From: Ferrimonas sediminicola
GTDB taxonomy: Bacteria; Pseudomonadota; Gammaproteobacteria; Enterobacterales; Shewanellaceae
Direction: 5' to 3'
Length of the DNA: 64,000 nucleotides
Assembly: GCF_005116715.1 (NCBI RefSeq)
Contig: NZ_SWCI01000002.1
Location: forward strand, 325,120-389,119
Shown: positions 14,841 through 24,164 of the stretch, in pieces
Layout of the letters: each line of letters begins with the position of its first letter
Position numbering within the stretch: position 1 is the first letter of the stretch
Notes under the pieces: generated by a model
What the model saw: only the letters and a program-made list of their open reading frames with translations
The model's database searches: none
What the model was told of the DNA's origin: nothing
Made by a program: the position numbers and the translations under genes

Positions 14841-16431
14841 AAGCCAACTGCAGATGGGCTCCGCCGAGGCCCGGGCGAACCGCAGCGCCATGGAGCAGGC
14901 GCTGGAACGAGTCCAGCAGGCCATCGCCCTGGTGGAGGACGCCGCCGAATCAACCCGGCCCCGCTACCAGGCCAGAAATATGCTGATGCCCAGGGACAGG
15001 TTGTCGCTGCTGCTGGACCGGGACGCTCCCTTCCTCGAACTGGGAAGCCTGGCGGGCTACCGGATGGATGACGACCGGGACGGCAGGGGCGCCGGCGGCG
15101 GCTGCATCGCCGGCCTGGGTCGGATCCGCGGCATCCCCTGCGTGGTGGTGGTGGATAACTTCGCCGTCAAGGGGGGTACCGTCTCCCCCATGGGACTGAA
15201 GAAGAAGCTGAGGATGCAACAGATCGCCCTGGAAAACCACCTGCCCCTGGTGACCCTGGCGCAGAGCGGCGGCGCCAACCTCAACTACGCCGCCGAAACC
15301 TTCGTCGAGGGCGGGCGCGCCTTCGCCAACCAGGCTCGGCTCTCCGCCGCCGGCATACCCCAACTCACCCTGGTGCACGGTTCCGCCACCGCCGGCGGCG
15401 CCTACCAGCCCGGGTTGTCCGACTGCGTCATCATGGTCCGGGGCCAGGCCACCATGTACCTGGCCGGTCCCCACCTGCTCAAGGCCGCCACCGGGGAGGT
15501 AGCGGACGATGAAAGCCTGGGCGGCGCCGAGATGCACCTGGGCCAGGCGGGCAGTGGCGAATACCTGGCCGAGGATGACCGCGACGCCATCCGCCAAGCC
15601 CGGGCGCTGCTGCCGTTGTTGGCCCAGCGCTTTCTCCTCCCCAGCCACCCACCCGGGCAGCCACCGCGCTACCCGGCGGAGGAGCTGCTGGCGATCGTCC
15701 CCGGCGATCCCAGGCGCCCCTACGACGTCCGCGAGATCCTGGCACGACTTGCGGACGACTCCGGCTTTATCGATTTCAAGACGGGATACGACCGCCAGAC
15801 GGTGTGCGGCCATATGGCCCTCGACGGCCAGGCCCTGGGGGTGATCGGCAACAACGGCCCCATCACCGCCCAAGGCGCCGCCAAGGCCGCCCAGTTTATC
15901 CAGCTGTGCCAGCAGGGGGATCTGCCGCTGCTGTTTGTCCACAACACCACCGGCTTCATGGTGGGCACCCGGGCCGAACAGAGCGGCATCATCAAGCACG
16001 GCTCCCGGCTGATCCAGGCGGTGGCCAACGCCACGGTACCCAAACTCAGCCTGATGGTGGGCGGCTCCTACGGCGCCGGGAACTACGCCATGTGCGGCAG
16101 GGGGCTGGATCCCCGCTTCATCCTGGCCTGGCCCAACAGCCGCACCGCGGTGATGGGTCCGGTCCAGGCCGGCCAGGTACTGCGCAGCGTCACCCAAGCC
16201 CGCATGGCCAGGGCGGGCCAGGTGGACCCAGAGGCACTGGATGCCCTGCAGCGGCAGACCGAGGCGATGATGGAGGCGGCCTCCACCTCCCTCGCCTGCA
16301 GTGCCCGGCTGTGGGATGACGCCATCATCGACCCCAGGGAGACCCGAAGCCACCTCAGCCTGCTGCTTCGGCTGTGCCTGACCACGGCGCAGCGCCCCCT
16401 CACCCCCACCAGCTTTGGCGTCAGCCGCTAA
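14827..16431 (+). CDS. atuC: Acyl-CoA carboxylase beta (carboxyltransferase) subunit, geranyl-CoA type
   Basis: A 534-residue carboxyltransferase of the methylcrotonyl/geranyl-CoA carboxylase family, which transfers CO2 from biotin to the gamma-carbon of a branched enoyl-CoA. Both crotonase-like halves are present: QSGGANLNYAAETF, GSATAGGAYQPGLSD and AGPHLLKAATGEV in the first, NTTGFMVGTRAEQSGIIKHG and GGSYGAGNYAMCGRGLDPRF in the second. Methylcrotonyl-CoA carboxylases usually read GGAYVPAMSDE where this reads GGAYQPGLSD, which together with the neighbours favours geranyl-CoA; this is not decisive. It overlaps the SDR gene and lies 15 bp before the acyl-CoA dehydrogenase. Confidence 0.75.
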   Translation: MTPIRSQLQMGSAEARANRSAMEQALERVQQAIALVEDAAESTRPRYQARNMLMPRDRLSLLLDRDAPFLELGSLAGYRMDDDRDGRGAGGGCIAGLGRIRGIPCVVVVDNFAVKGGTVSPMGLKKKLRMQQIALENHLPLVTLAQSGGANLNYAAETFVEGGRAFANQARLSAAGIPQLTLVHGSATAGGAYQPGLSDCVIMVRGQATMYLAGPHLLKAATGEVADDESLGGAEMHLGQAGSGEYLAEDDRDAIRQARALLPLLAQRFLLPSHPPGQPPRYPAEELLAIVPGDPRRPYDVREILARLADDSGFIDFKTGYDRQTVCGHMALDGQALGVIGNNGPITAQGAAKAAQFIQLCQQGDLPLLFVHNTTGFMVGTRAEQSGIIKHGSRLIQAVANATVPKLSLMVGGSYGAGNYAMCGRGLDPRFILAWPNSRTAVMGPVQAGQVLRSVTQARMARAGQVDPEALDALQRQTEAMMEAASTSLACSARLWDDAIIDPRETRSHLSLLLRLCLTTAQRPLTPTSFGVSR

Positions 16432-16446
16432 CCCAGGAGAGACAGG

Positions 16447-17598
16447 ATGTTTACCGAGGAACATGAGCAACTCAGGCAGACGGTGCGCCAGTTTGTCGAG
16501 CGGGAGATCAACCCCCATGTGGATCAGTGGGAGCGCGACGGCATCTACCCGGCCCGGGAGCTGATGGCCAAGCTGGGCAAACTGGGGCTGCTGGGGATCA
16601 CCAAGCCGGTGGCCTTCGACGGCCTGGGGCTGGATTACAGCTACCAGCTGGTGTTCGCGGAGGAGATCGGGGCAGCCCACTGTGGCGGAGTGCCCCTGTC
16701 CATCGGCGTCCAGACCGACATGGCGACTCCGGCCCTGGCCCGCTTCGGCTCCGACGCACTGAGGCGACAATACCTGGCCCCCGCCATTCGGGGTGAGATG
16801 GTGGCCGCCATCGGCGTCAGCGAACCTGGTGCTGGCTCGGACGTCTCCGCTATCAACACCACGGCGCGCAGTGACGGCGACCACTATGTAATCAACGGCA
16901 GCAAGATGTGGATCACCAACGCCACCCAGGCGGACTTCCTCTGCCTGCTGGCCAACACCTGTGAGGGGCCGGCCCACAGCAACAAATCGCTGATCATCGT
17001 CCCCATGGACACGGCGGGGATCAGCCTCTCCGCCAAGCTCGACAAGCTGGGGATGCGCAGCTCGGACACCGCCCAGATCTTCTTCGATGAGGTCAGGGTG
17101 CCAAAGACCAATCGGGTCGGCGATGAGGGCGCCGGCTTCACCCTGCAGATGCTGCAGTTTCAGGAGGAGCGGCTGTTCGGCGCCGCCATGTGCATCCGCA
17201 TGCTGGAGAACTGCATCACTCAGACCATAACCTACGCCGGTCAGCGCCAGGCCTTCGGCCAGGCGATCCTGGACAACCAGTCGGTGCACTTCCGCCTGGC
17301 GGAGCTGCAGACCGAGGTGGAGTGCCTGCGCGCGCTGGTGTATCGAGCCACCGCCGCCCACATCAAGGGAGAGCAGGTCACCACCCTGGCCTCCATGGCC
17401 AAACTCAAAGGGGGACGGCTGTGCCGGGAGGTCACCGATGCCTGCCTGCAGTACTGGGGCGGCATGGGGTTCATGTGGGACAACCCGGTGTCCCGCGCCT
17501 ACCGGGATCAGCGGCTGTGCTCCATCGGCGGCGGCGCCGACGAGGTGATGCTGACGATCATCTGCAAGGCCATGGGCACCCTGCCCGGTCGTCGCTGA
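16447..17598 (+). CDS. atuD: Acyl-CoA dehydrogenase, citronellyl-CoA dehydrogenase-like
   Basis: This 383-residue ACAD of normal length would oxidise a branched acyl-CoA to the enoyl-CoA used by the carboxylase. It carries FAD motifs GVSEPGAGSDV and KMWITNATQADF, NKSLIIVPMDT, LDKLGMRSSDTAQIFF, RQAFGQAILDNQ and a C-terminal CLQYWGGMGFM...GGGADEVML. The wording closely follows what I recall of Pseudomonas AtuD (for example GGVPLSIGVQTDMATPALARFGS). A GGAGAGACAGG ribosome site precedes the ATG. The ordinary catalytic Glu position at the C-terminal motif reads GGGADE, as in AtuD and isovaleryl-type relatives with a displaced base. Substrate is inferred from the operon. Confidence 0.75.
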   Translation: MFTEEHEQLRQTVRQFVEREINPHVDQWERDGIYPARELMAKLGKLGLLGITKPVAFDGLGLDYSYQLVFAEEIGAAHCGGVPLSIGVQTDMATPALARFGSDALRRQYLAPAIRGEMVAAIGVSEPGAGSDVSAINTTARSDGDHYVINGSKMWITNATQADFLCLLANTCEGPAHSNKSLIIVPMDTAGISLSAKLDKLGMRSSDTAQIFFDEVRVPKTNRVGDEGAGFTLQMLQFQEERLFGAAMCIRMLENCITQTITYAGQRQAFGQAILDNQSVHFRLAELQTEVECLRALVYRATAAHIKGEQVTTLASMAKLKGGRLCREVTDACLQYWGGMGFMWDNPVSRAYRDQRLCSIGGGADEVMLTIICKAMGTLPGRR

Positions 17599-17607
17599 GG
17601 GGGTGCC

Positions 17608-19515
17608 ATGGGATTCGACACCCTGCTAGTGGCCAACCGCGGCGAGATCGCCGCCCGCATCCTCCGCTGTGCCCGTGGGCTGGGTTACCGCACCGTCGCC
17701 GTCTACTCCGACGCCGATGCCGACTCGCCGGTGCTGGCCCTGGCCGACGAGGCGGTGCGGTTGGGCCCCGCCCCGGCAACCGACTCCTATCTCAACATCG
17801 ACGCCCTGCTCGGGGCGGCCCGGCGCACCGGAGCCGATGCCATCCACCCCGGCTACGGCTTTCTGTCCGAACAGGCCGAGTTTGCCCGACGCTGCCGCCA
17901 GGCGGGGCTCCTGTTCATCGGCCCGGAAGAGGAGACCATCGAACTGATGGGCGACAAGGCCCGGGCCAAGGGGGCGGCGCTGGAAGCCGGCGTACCCTGC
18001 CTCCCAGGTTACCAGGGCGAGGATCAGCGCACCGAGCGCCTGTGCACCGAAGCCCGGGCCCTCGGCCTGCCGGTGATGATCAAGGCCGCCGCCGGAGGGG
18101 GCGGCAAGGGGATGCGGCTGGCCCGGCGTGACGAGGAACTTGCCGACCTCATTGCGCTGGCCCGCTCCGAGGCCGCCAGGACGTTCGGATGCGACCGGCT
18201 GATCCTGGAGCCGGCGCTGGCACAGGCCAGACACATTGAGGTGCAGGTGTTTGCCGACCACCACGGCCACTACCTTCACCTGGGTGAGCGCGACTGTTCA
18301 CTGCAGCGCCGCCACCAGAAGGTGGTGGAGGAGGCGCCGGCGCCCGGCCTCGGTGAGGCGCTGAGGCGGCGACTGGGCCGGTCCGCCGTGGCCCTGGCCA
18401 GCCACTGCCGCTACCAGGGGGCGGGCACCGTCGAGTTTCTGCTTTCACCCCAGGGGGAGTACTACTTCCTGGAGATGAACACCCGGCTGCAGGTAGAGCA
18501 CCCGGTGACCGAGCTGATCAGCGGCCAGGACCTGGTGGCCTGGCAGCTGAGGGTCGCCGCCGGCGAGCCGTTGCCTCTGACCCAGGCACAGCTGTGCAAT
18601 CAGGGCTGCGCCGTCGAGGCCCGGGTCTACGCCGAGGATCCCGAACGCGGGTTTCTGCCGGCCACCGGTGTCATTAAACGGTGGCGGCCGCCGGCAGGGC
18701 CCGGCATCCGGGTGGAACATGCCCTGGCCGCCGGAGTAACCGTCAGCCGCCACTACGACCCACTGCTGGCCAAGGTGGTGGCCTGGGGCGAGGATCGCCC
18801 TACCGCCCTGCGCCGCCTGCGGCGGGCGCTGGAGCGGACCCAGATCCTGGGCGTCACCACCAACCTGGGCTACCTGGTGCGCCTGCTCGGCAGCCGACCG
18901 GTGATCGACGCCGAAGCCAACACCGGTTACCTGGACAGTGCGCCTCAGCTGTGCGCCGCCCCGGAAGCCCCAGACTGGCTGTGGGCCTGCGCCGCACTGG
19001 TGTTCTGTGGCACTTCCCCGCCCCGGCGCCCCATGAGCCTGACTCTGGACTATGGTAAAGAGAGCCGCTGCCTGCGCCTGGAGCCCCGAGGAGAGCGGTG
19101 CCGGGTCCGGCTCGGCCAGAACAGCGTCGACGCCGAGGTCTGCCGGCAGGACAGTCAGCTGATCTGCACCAGCGACGGCCACCGGCGCACCCTGGAGATC
19201 CTGCGGCAAGACGCGGCGCTGACGCTCACCTACCAGGGTCAGTGCTACCATTTCCTCGACCAGACCCTGGCGCCCCCCGCCAGCGGAGCCGCCGTGGGCG
19301 ATGGCCAGGCCCTGGCCCCCATGGACGGCTGCATCCGGTCGGTGCTGGTTCAGCCGGGCCAGAGCGTCGAGCAGGGGCAGCCACTGCTGACCCTGGAGGC
19401 GATGAAAATGGAGCTGCCGCTGACCGCCGGGCGCAGTGGCACCGTGACCCGGGTGTCGGTGACAACGGGCGAACAGGTGACCGCACAACAACTGCTGATC
19501 ACCATCGAAGACTAG
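17608..19515 (+). CDS. atuF: Acyl-CoA carboxylase alpha subunit (biotin carboxylase + BCCP), geranyl-CoA type
   Basis: The 635-residue alpha subunit joins three biotin-carboxylase parts to a biotin carrier. It starts LLVANRGEIAARILRCARGLGYRTVAVYSDAD, has the ATP-grasp motifs KAAAGGGGKGMRL, LGERDCSLQRRHQKVVEEAPAP split over residues 220-250 and FLEMNTRLQVEHPVTE, a middle linker domain, and the biotinyl domain with lysine K600 in LEAMKMEL. It charges biotin with bicarbonate using ATP and pairs with the carboxyltransferase two genes upstream. The 10-bp gaps on both sides show one operon. 3-Methylcrotonyl-CoA carboxylase alpha is the alternative reading. Confidence 0.8.
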   Translation: MGFDTLLVANRGEIAARILRCARGLGYRTVAVYSDADADSPVLALADEAVRLGPAPATDSYLNIDALLGAARRTGADAIHPGYGFLSEQAEFARRCRQAGLLFIGPEEETIELMGDKARAKGAALEAGVPCLPGYQGEDQRTERLCTEARALGLPVMIKAAAGGGGKGMRLARRDEELADLIALARSEAARTFGCDRLILEPALAQARHIEVQVFADHHGHYLHLGERDCSLQRRHQKVVEEAPAPGLGEALRRRLGRSAVALASHCRYQGAGTVEFLLSPQGEYYFLEMNTRLQVEHPVTELISGQDLVAWQLRVAAGEPLPLTQAQLCNQGCAVEARVYAEDPERGFLPATGVIKRWRPPAGPGIRVEHALAAGVTVSRHYDPLLAKVVAWGEDRPTALRRLRRALERTQILGVTTNLGYLVRLLGSRPVIDAEANTGYLDSAPQLCAAPEAPDWLWACAALVFCGTSPPRRPMSLTLDYGKESRCLRLEPRGERCRVRLGQNSVDAEVCRQDSQLICTSDGHRRTLEILRQDAALTLTYQGQCYHFLDQTLAPPASGAAVGDGQALAPMDGCIRSVLVQPGQSVEQGQPLLTLEAMKMELPLTAGRSGTVTRVSVTTGEQVTAQQLLITIED

Positions 19516-19524
19516 GGAGAGACC

Positions 19525-20358
19525 ATGTTGAATCTAGAGGGAAAAGTGTACGTGATCACCGGCGCCAGCCGAGGGATTGGCCGGGCGATGGCGATGAAGC
19601 TCGCCTCCCACGGCGCCGCCGTGGTGGTGGCCGCCAAGTCCGACAAACCCCACCCCAAGCTGCCGGGCACCATCCACAGCGTCTGTGACGAGATCCTGGC
19701 CACCGGCCAGAGGGCGCTGCCGTTGCAGTTGGATGTGCGCCAGGAGGCCTCGGTCCAGCAGATGGCCGAGCGGGTGGAGGCCGAGTTTGGTCGCCTCGAC
19801 GGACTGATCAACAACGCCGGGGCGATCCGGCTGACCAATGTGGAGTGCACCCCGGTGCGCAAGTACGACCTAATGTTCCAGGTCAACAACCGGGCGGTGC
19901 TGCTGTGTGCCCAGGCGCTGCTGCCGCTGATGCGCCGCAGCGGCGGCGGGCATATCCTCAACCTGTCGCCCCCAATCAACCTGGACCCCAAGTGGTTCAA
20001 GGATTACGGCCCCTACACCACCACCAAGTACGGCATGTCGATGCTCACCCTGGGGATGGCGGAGGAGTTCAGGGGGGACAACATCGCCGTCAATTCGCTG
20101 TGGCCCAAGACCACCATCGCCACCGATGCGGTGAAGTACGAAGCCGGCGGCGAGCAGCTGTTCGCGGTCAGCCGCACGCCGCAGATCATGGCCGATGCCG
20201 CCTACACCATCCTCAGCCAGCCTACCACCCAGCTCAGCGGAGAGCTGCTGGTGGACGAGGACCTGCTGCGTCGCTTCGGTCAGACCCAGTTTGATCACTA
20301 CGCCTACCAGCCGGGTACCACCGAATTCTTCACCGATCTGTTCCTGGATAGGCCCTAG
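19525..20358 (+). CDS. atuG: SDR oxidoreductase, AtuG/HSDL2-like
   Basis: Last gene of the operon. This 277-residue SDR has GASRGIGRAMA, a substrate-loop AAKSDKPHPKLPGTIHS, NNAGAIRL, and an active-site segment LSPPINLDPKWF...YTTTKYGM with Tyr-x3-Lys. This combination is that of hydroxysteroid-dehydrogenase-like 2 proteins and AtuG. It probably reduces or oxidises a hydroxyacyl or aldehyde intermediate of the pathway. After it no hydratase, AtuA or acyl-CoA ligase follows; the next gene is on the opposite strand, 155 bp away. The GGAGAGACC ribosome site supports the ATG. Confidence 0.72.
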   Translation: MLNLEGKVYVITGASRGIGRAMAMKLASHGAAVVVAAKSDKPHPKLPGTIHSVCDEILATGQRALPLQLDVRQEASVQQMAERVEAEFGRLDGLINNAGAIRLTNVECTPVRKYDLMFQVNNRAVLLCAQALLPLMRRSGGGHILNLSPPINLDPKWFKDYGPYTTTKYGMSMLTLGMAEEFRGDNIAVNSLWPKTTIATDAVKYEAGGEQLFAVSRTPQIMADAAYTILSQPTTQLSGELLVDEDLLRRFGQTQFDHYAYQPGTTEFFTDLFLDRP

Positions 20359-20513
20359 CCGTGACCGGGAGGGTGACCCGCGGCGAAGCAGACCACTCGG
20401 TCGCCGCGGTATTGAGCCGGACGAGGCGTTATTTCGAGGGAGGACGACTGCCTTGGCGAGCGGACCGGCAGACAATGCGCGGCACCCGGCGGAGCCCCGG
20501 CGTCCGTGTCGGG

Positions 20514-21143
20514 TTACATCAGCGGCGAGAGAGTACGGGGCGGCCGGCTCAGGATCAGGGTGGCGCCAACCAACTGCTCGGGCGTCAGCATCAGCTTGCC
20601 ATCAACGCTCTGCGGCACACTGCCCTCCCCCTCCAGGCTCACTTTGGTCCCCTCCACCAGGCTCAGGGTCACCCCCTTCACCTCCGGCTGAAGCCAGCCA
20701 AAGCCCACGCCGGCGTAGGAGCGCATCAACCGGTTCATCTGATCGCGGATCTCCGCCAACTGGTCGCCGCTGAAGCGAGTCTGATCCAGGGTTTCCGCCT
20801 GGATCTGCATGGCGAAGTCACAGCGAGGCTCATTTTCCAGCGCCACCTGGATCACCGCCGCGTTCTGGCGCAGATCCCGGTCGAACGGCAGCAGCAGTTG
20901 CTGCTGTTGCCCCACCAGCAGCGGCTGCGCCGTCTCGTGACGCAGGATGCGGCCGGCATTGACCCGGCAGGGGGCGCCGGTCTCCCGGTCCTTGAAGTAG
21001 AACACCAGCTTCAGCCGGTTGATGCCGGGCTGATAGAGCTTGTCGAGGCGGTCGTAGAAGCCCTTGTAGTCCAGGGTCAAGGCCTGGGCCGAGAATGACA
21101 GCGCCAGACTGGCGGCCAACAACATCCCTGTGATCGGTTTCAT
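20514..21143 (-). CDS. Exported protein, DUF2987-like
   Basis: A 209-residue protein with a clear signal peptide (MKPITGMLLAASLALSFSAQA), a mature start LTLDYKGFYDRLDKLYQPG, and two cysteines. The opening resembles DUF2987 proteins of Shewanella and relatives; function unknown. The ATG overlaps the stop of the Bax-like gene by one base (TAATG), so the two are translationally coupled. A periplasmic role alongside cell-wall hydrolysis is inferred from this coupling only. Confidence 0.7.
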   Translation of the reverse strand: MKPITGMLLAASLALSFSAQALTLDYKGFYDRLDKLYQPGINRLKLVFYFKDRETGAPCRVNAGRILRHETAQPLLVGQQQQLLLPFDRDLRQNAAVIQVALENEPRCDFAMQIQAETLDQTRFSGDQLAEIRDQMNRLMRSYAGVGFGWLQPEVKGVTLSLVEGTKVSLEGEGSVPQSVDGKLMLTPEQLVGATLILSRPPRTLSPLM

Positions 21144-21925
21144 TACATATACCTTCGGTTGGTTTCCAACATGTTCAGCAGTTCATCCACGTAGGCCTCT
21201 TTTCGCTCCGAGTAGCGGATCAGGCCGGGGATCAGGCTGGCGGCGGTCACCTCCATCCGGGCGCCACGCAGCTCCGAACGGATCGCCCTCAGATCCTGGT
21301 AGGCAGGATTGGTGTTGAGGTTCTTCAGGTAGGAGCTGACAGAGGCTTCGACGGTATCAAACTTGGCCACTTCGTGGTTGCGGCCATCGTCCCGGCCCTG
21401 GGGCACCAGGCCGCACCCGGCCTTGAAGCACCACTGACCGAAGAAGTTGAGCCCGTCCCGGGCAAAACGGGAGCTGCCCCAGCCGGTCTCATTGGCCGCC
21501 TGAACCAGCACCATCTCCACCGGAATGGTGTCCACCCGGACCAGCAGCGGCGCCAGGGTCTCGCTGGAGATCTGGCGCAGCTCATAGCCGTACTGCTGGG
21601 CAATGCGTTCCGCCTTGGCAGCCTGGGGGCCGCTGATGGTTAACCCCTGGTCCAGTCGCTGCTTCAACTGCAGCAGGAACTGGCGCTGGCCGTTGATCTT
21701 CAGGTTCACCTGCTCCACCGTGGGGCGCAGGAAACCGAAGAAGGCGCGCTTCTTCTCCCGCACGTCGGCGATGGCGGCAAAGTCAGGCAGGGCACTGACC
21801 GCTGTGTTGGGCTGAATCGGCAGCCTGGCCACCTCGGGCCGCTTCTCATCTACCTGGGTCTCGATCCACAGAATGCCAAGGGCCACCAGCCCAAGGGCGA
21901 CTATCACGCCCGCTAAGGGTCTCAT
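21143..21925 (-). CDS. Bax-like glucosaminidase-domain protein
   Basis: Start at ATG 21925 is fixed by AAGGAGAACCTG; the frame is open 14 codons further. The 260-residue product has an N-terminal membrane anchor (LAGVIVALGLVALGILWI), a linker, and a LytF/Bax-type glucosaminidase domain (about 120-255) with the catalytic glutamate in AANETGWGSSRFA, then NFFGQWCFKAGCGLVPQ. These enzymes cut between N-acetylglucosamine and the next sugar in peptidoglycan. The cysteine pair C-x4-C after the active site is typical of Bax. Middle gene of a three-gene operon. Confidence 0.82.
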   Translation of the reverse strand: MRPLAGVIVALGLVALGILWIETQVDEKRPEVARLPIQPNTAVSALPDFAAIADVREKKRAFFGFLRPTVEQVNLKINGQRQFLLQLKQRLDQGLTISGPQAAKAERIAQQYGYELRQISSETLAPLLVRVDTIPVEMVLVQAANETGWGSSRFARDGLNFFGQWCFKAGCGLVPQGRDDGRNHEVAKFDTVEASVSSYLKNLNTNPAYQDLRAIRSELRGARMEVTAASLIPGLIRYSERKEAYVDELLNMLETNRRYM

Positions 21926-21935
21926 CAGGTTCTCC

Positions 21936-22724
21936 TTAAGCCTCAAAGTGGCCCTTGCCACCGCCATCTGTGGTGGTGTCCGGGTTCAACTTCGACTCCC
22001 CCTTAACAACGAACAGGTGCTTGTAGAGCACGCCCTTAAGCTGGAAGAAGAAGGGTATCATCCAGCACAGCGCCAACAGGGTAACGACGGAAGCCAGCAG
22101 TTCGGTGGTGCCGTCTGCACTGCCGCCCTGCATCTGGCTGCCCATCACCATGGCCAGCGGCCAGAAGGCGGTGATCAGGCCCAGTACCGCCAGTGAGTAG
22201 GCGCCAAAGGCCGGCAGCAGGTGCTTGAGCATCACCCGGGCGCTGTCGATGATGGAGCGTACCGGACTGGTGCGGTTCACCACATAGTAGAGGTTGGCCT
22301 GGCTCAGCAGCACCATCAGACCCAGTCCCAGCATGAAGAACAGGGCAAAGCCCAGTTGCCCCACCATGCCGGTGATCAGGCTGATCAGCAGCAGCGGTGC
22401 GGTCAGGGGCAAAACCCGAAGCATGTCCGAGGCACTGGCCGGTTTGCCCAGGGCGCGCTGCAGGCCGATATAGGCCAAGCCCGCTTCCACCGGGGCGGTG
22501 ACAACCACCATCACCAGCTGCAGGATCATAAAGCCTTCCGAGGCCTGCTCCAGGCTCACCTCAATGGGCATCCCCAGCAGGGTTTCGATGACCCAGTAAA
22601 ACAGGAAAAACACCAGGGTCATGGCGACGGCGCTGGCAACGGTGGCGTACAGGAGTGGCCGAATATCCTGCCGGACCAGGGAAAAGGTCTCACGCAGGAC
22701 GGAAACTAGATTCAAAGATTGCAT
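21936..22724 (-). CDS. Multi-pass membrane protein of unknown function
   Basis: A 262-residue protein with about six hydrophobic segments (near residues 28-48, 68-88, 108-140, 175-195, 215-232) and a short polar tail. It begins with an amphipathic stretch MQSLNLVSVLRETFSLVRQDIRPLL and contains no motif I can name; the general pattern recalls the YciC/DUF-type glycerophosphoryl-like membrane domains. First gene of the operon with the Bax-like hydrolase, 10 bp upstream of it, so a link with envelope maintenance is possible. Confidence 0.6.
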   Translation of the reverse strand: MQSLNLVSVLRETFSLVRQDIRPLLYATVASAVAMTLVFFLFYWVIETLLGMPIEVSLEQASEGFMILQLVMVVVTAPVEAGLAYIGLQRALGKPASASDMLRVLPLTAPLLLISLITGMVGQLGFALFFMLGLGLMVLLSQANLYYVVNRTSPVRSIIDSARVMLKHLLPAFGAYSLAVLGLITAFWPLAMVMGSQMQGGSADGTTELLASVVTLLALCWMIPFFFQLKGVLYKHLFVVKGESKLNPDTTTDGGGKGHFEA

Positions 22725-22961
22725 TAAAAACGGGCGTAGCTCGCTAAAACAACAGGTTAATCTAACATTATACCCGGGAATACCAAGGTTCCCAATCCCT
22801 GTTACGGCAAAGTTGCCGTCAGCGTCAGCGGCGGTTCAGTCGCAACCGGGCCCACCCTCAGAAATTCGGCTGATTTCTCCGAGGCATAATCAGGCAACGT
22901 GATCTGGCGCACATCGTCGCTCAACGGCTAAAATTCGCCGCTTTTACGGGGAAAACTGTGC

Positions 22962-22990
22962 TTGGAGTTTTGCCGGTTAACCACTAGAAT
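22962..22990 (+). promoter_or_regulatory. potA: Sigma70 promoter of potABCD
   Basis: TTGGAG, 17-nt spacer, TAGAAT, 61 bp upstream of the potA ATG. The 327-bp gap from 22725 to 23051 must also hold the leftward promoter of the Bax operon; the motif AATTCGCCGC occurs twice (near 22932 and 22988) in it. Confidence 0.55.
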
Positions 22991-23051
22991 TCGCCGCCTC
23001 ATTTTGCTTTTTTAACCCTAGCCGCACTGGCTCCTTGAACTGGAATCGCCC

Positions 23052-24164
23052 ATGAGTCACTCCACTCAAGAGACCCTGGTCCGCCTGGACTCTGTCACCA
23101 AGTCCTACGACGGGGACAGGACCATCATCGACAACCTCTCCCTGGCGATCTACGACGGCGAGTTCGTCACCCTGCTGGGTCCCTCCGGTTGCGGGAAAAC
23201 CACCGTACTCAGATTGATCGCCGGGCTGGAGGAGTGCAGCGCCGGCCGCATCCTGCTGGGTGGCCAGGAGATCACCCATCTGGGCCCGGAACAGCGCAAC
23301 GTCAACACCGTCTTCCAGAGTTACGCCCTTTTCCCCCATATGACGGTGTACGACAACGTCGCCTTCGGCCTGCGCACCGCCAAGGTGCCGGAGGGGGAGA
23401 TCAAGCCGCGGGTGATCGAGGCGCTGAAGATGGTGCAACTGGACGCCATGGCGTCCCGCAAGCCGGATCAACTCTCCGGCGGTCAGCAGCAGCGCATCGC
23501 CATCGCCCGGGCGGTGGTCAACCGCCCCAAGGTACTGTTGCTGGATGAAAGCCTCAGTGCCCTGGACTACAAGCTGCGCAAACAGATGCAGATCGAACTC
23601 AAGCAGTTGCAGCGCAAGCTGGGGATCACCTTCATCTTCGTCACCCATGATCAGGAGGAGGCGCTCTCCATGTCGGACCGCATCCTGGTGATGCGCGAAG
23701 GCGAAGTGGTGCAGACCGGCACCCCCAAGGAGATCTATGAAACTCCGGCCAGCCGTTTCGTGGCCGAGTTTATCGGCGAGTCCAACCTGTTCGCCGCCGA
23801 AGTGCTCGAACCCATGAAGGAACGTCACTACCGCTGCGACATCAGCGGCAAGATCTATCCTGTCTACAGTGAGAAGCCGCTGCAGTTGGGCAGCAAGATC
23901 AACGTCCTGCTGCGACCCGAAGATCTGCGCCTGGAGGAGATCCCCGCTGACGGCGACAGCGAGTTCCTCACCGGCACCGTCACCGAGCGCACCTACAAGG
24001 GGATGACCCTGGATTCGGTGATCGCCCTGGACAACGGTCAGCAGATCCAGGTGTCCGAGTTCTTCAACGAAGACGACCCCGACGTAGACCACAGCCTGGG
24101 CCAGCGGGTGGCCGTCACCTGGGTGCCCAGCTGGGAGGTGGTGCTGCCCTATGACGGCCAGTAA
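23052..24164 (+). CDS. potA: Spermidine/putrescine ABC transporter ATPase
   Basis: The 370-residue ATPase powers polyamine import. Walker [11 protein letters not shown]-loop [10 protein letters not shown], signature [14 protein letters not shown], Walker [13 protein letters not shown] and the switch histidine VTHDQEEAL are all intact. The C-terminal third is the TOBE-type regulatory domain ([21 protein letters not shown]). DES in place of DEP in Walker B is usual for PotA. It overlaps potB by 14 bases; the four genes form the standard potABCD order. Confidence 0.95.
   Translation: MSHSTQETLVRLDSVTKSYDGDRTIIDNLSLAIYDGEFVTLLGPSGCGKTTVLRLIAGLEECSAGRILLGGQEITHLGPEQRNVNTVFQSYALFPHMTVYDNVAFGLRTAKVPEGEIKPRVIEALKMVQLDAMASRKPDQLSGGQQQRIAIARAVVNRPKVLLLDESLSALDYKLRKQMQIELKQLQRKLGITFIFVTHDQEEALSMSDRILVMREGEVVQTGTPKEIYETPASRFVAEFIGESNLFAAEVLEPMKERHYRCDISGKIYPVYSEKPLQLGSKINVLLRPEDLRLEEIPADGDSEFLTGTVTERTYKGMTLDSVIALDNGQQIQVSEFFNEDDPDVDHSLGQRVAVTWVPSWEVVLPYDGQ

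Noticed and set aside
14950-17361. An 803-codon open frame antisense to the carboxyltransferase and acyl-CoA dehydrogenase genes
   Set aside because: Low-complexity Gly/His/Gln-rich translation typical of antisense frames in GC-rich DNA; the plus-strand genes are clearly conserved enzymes.
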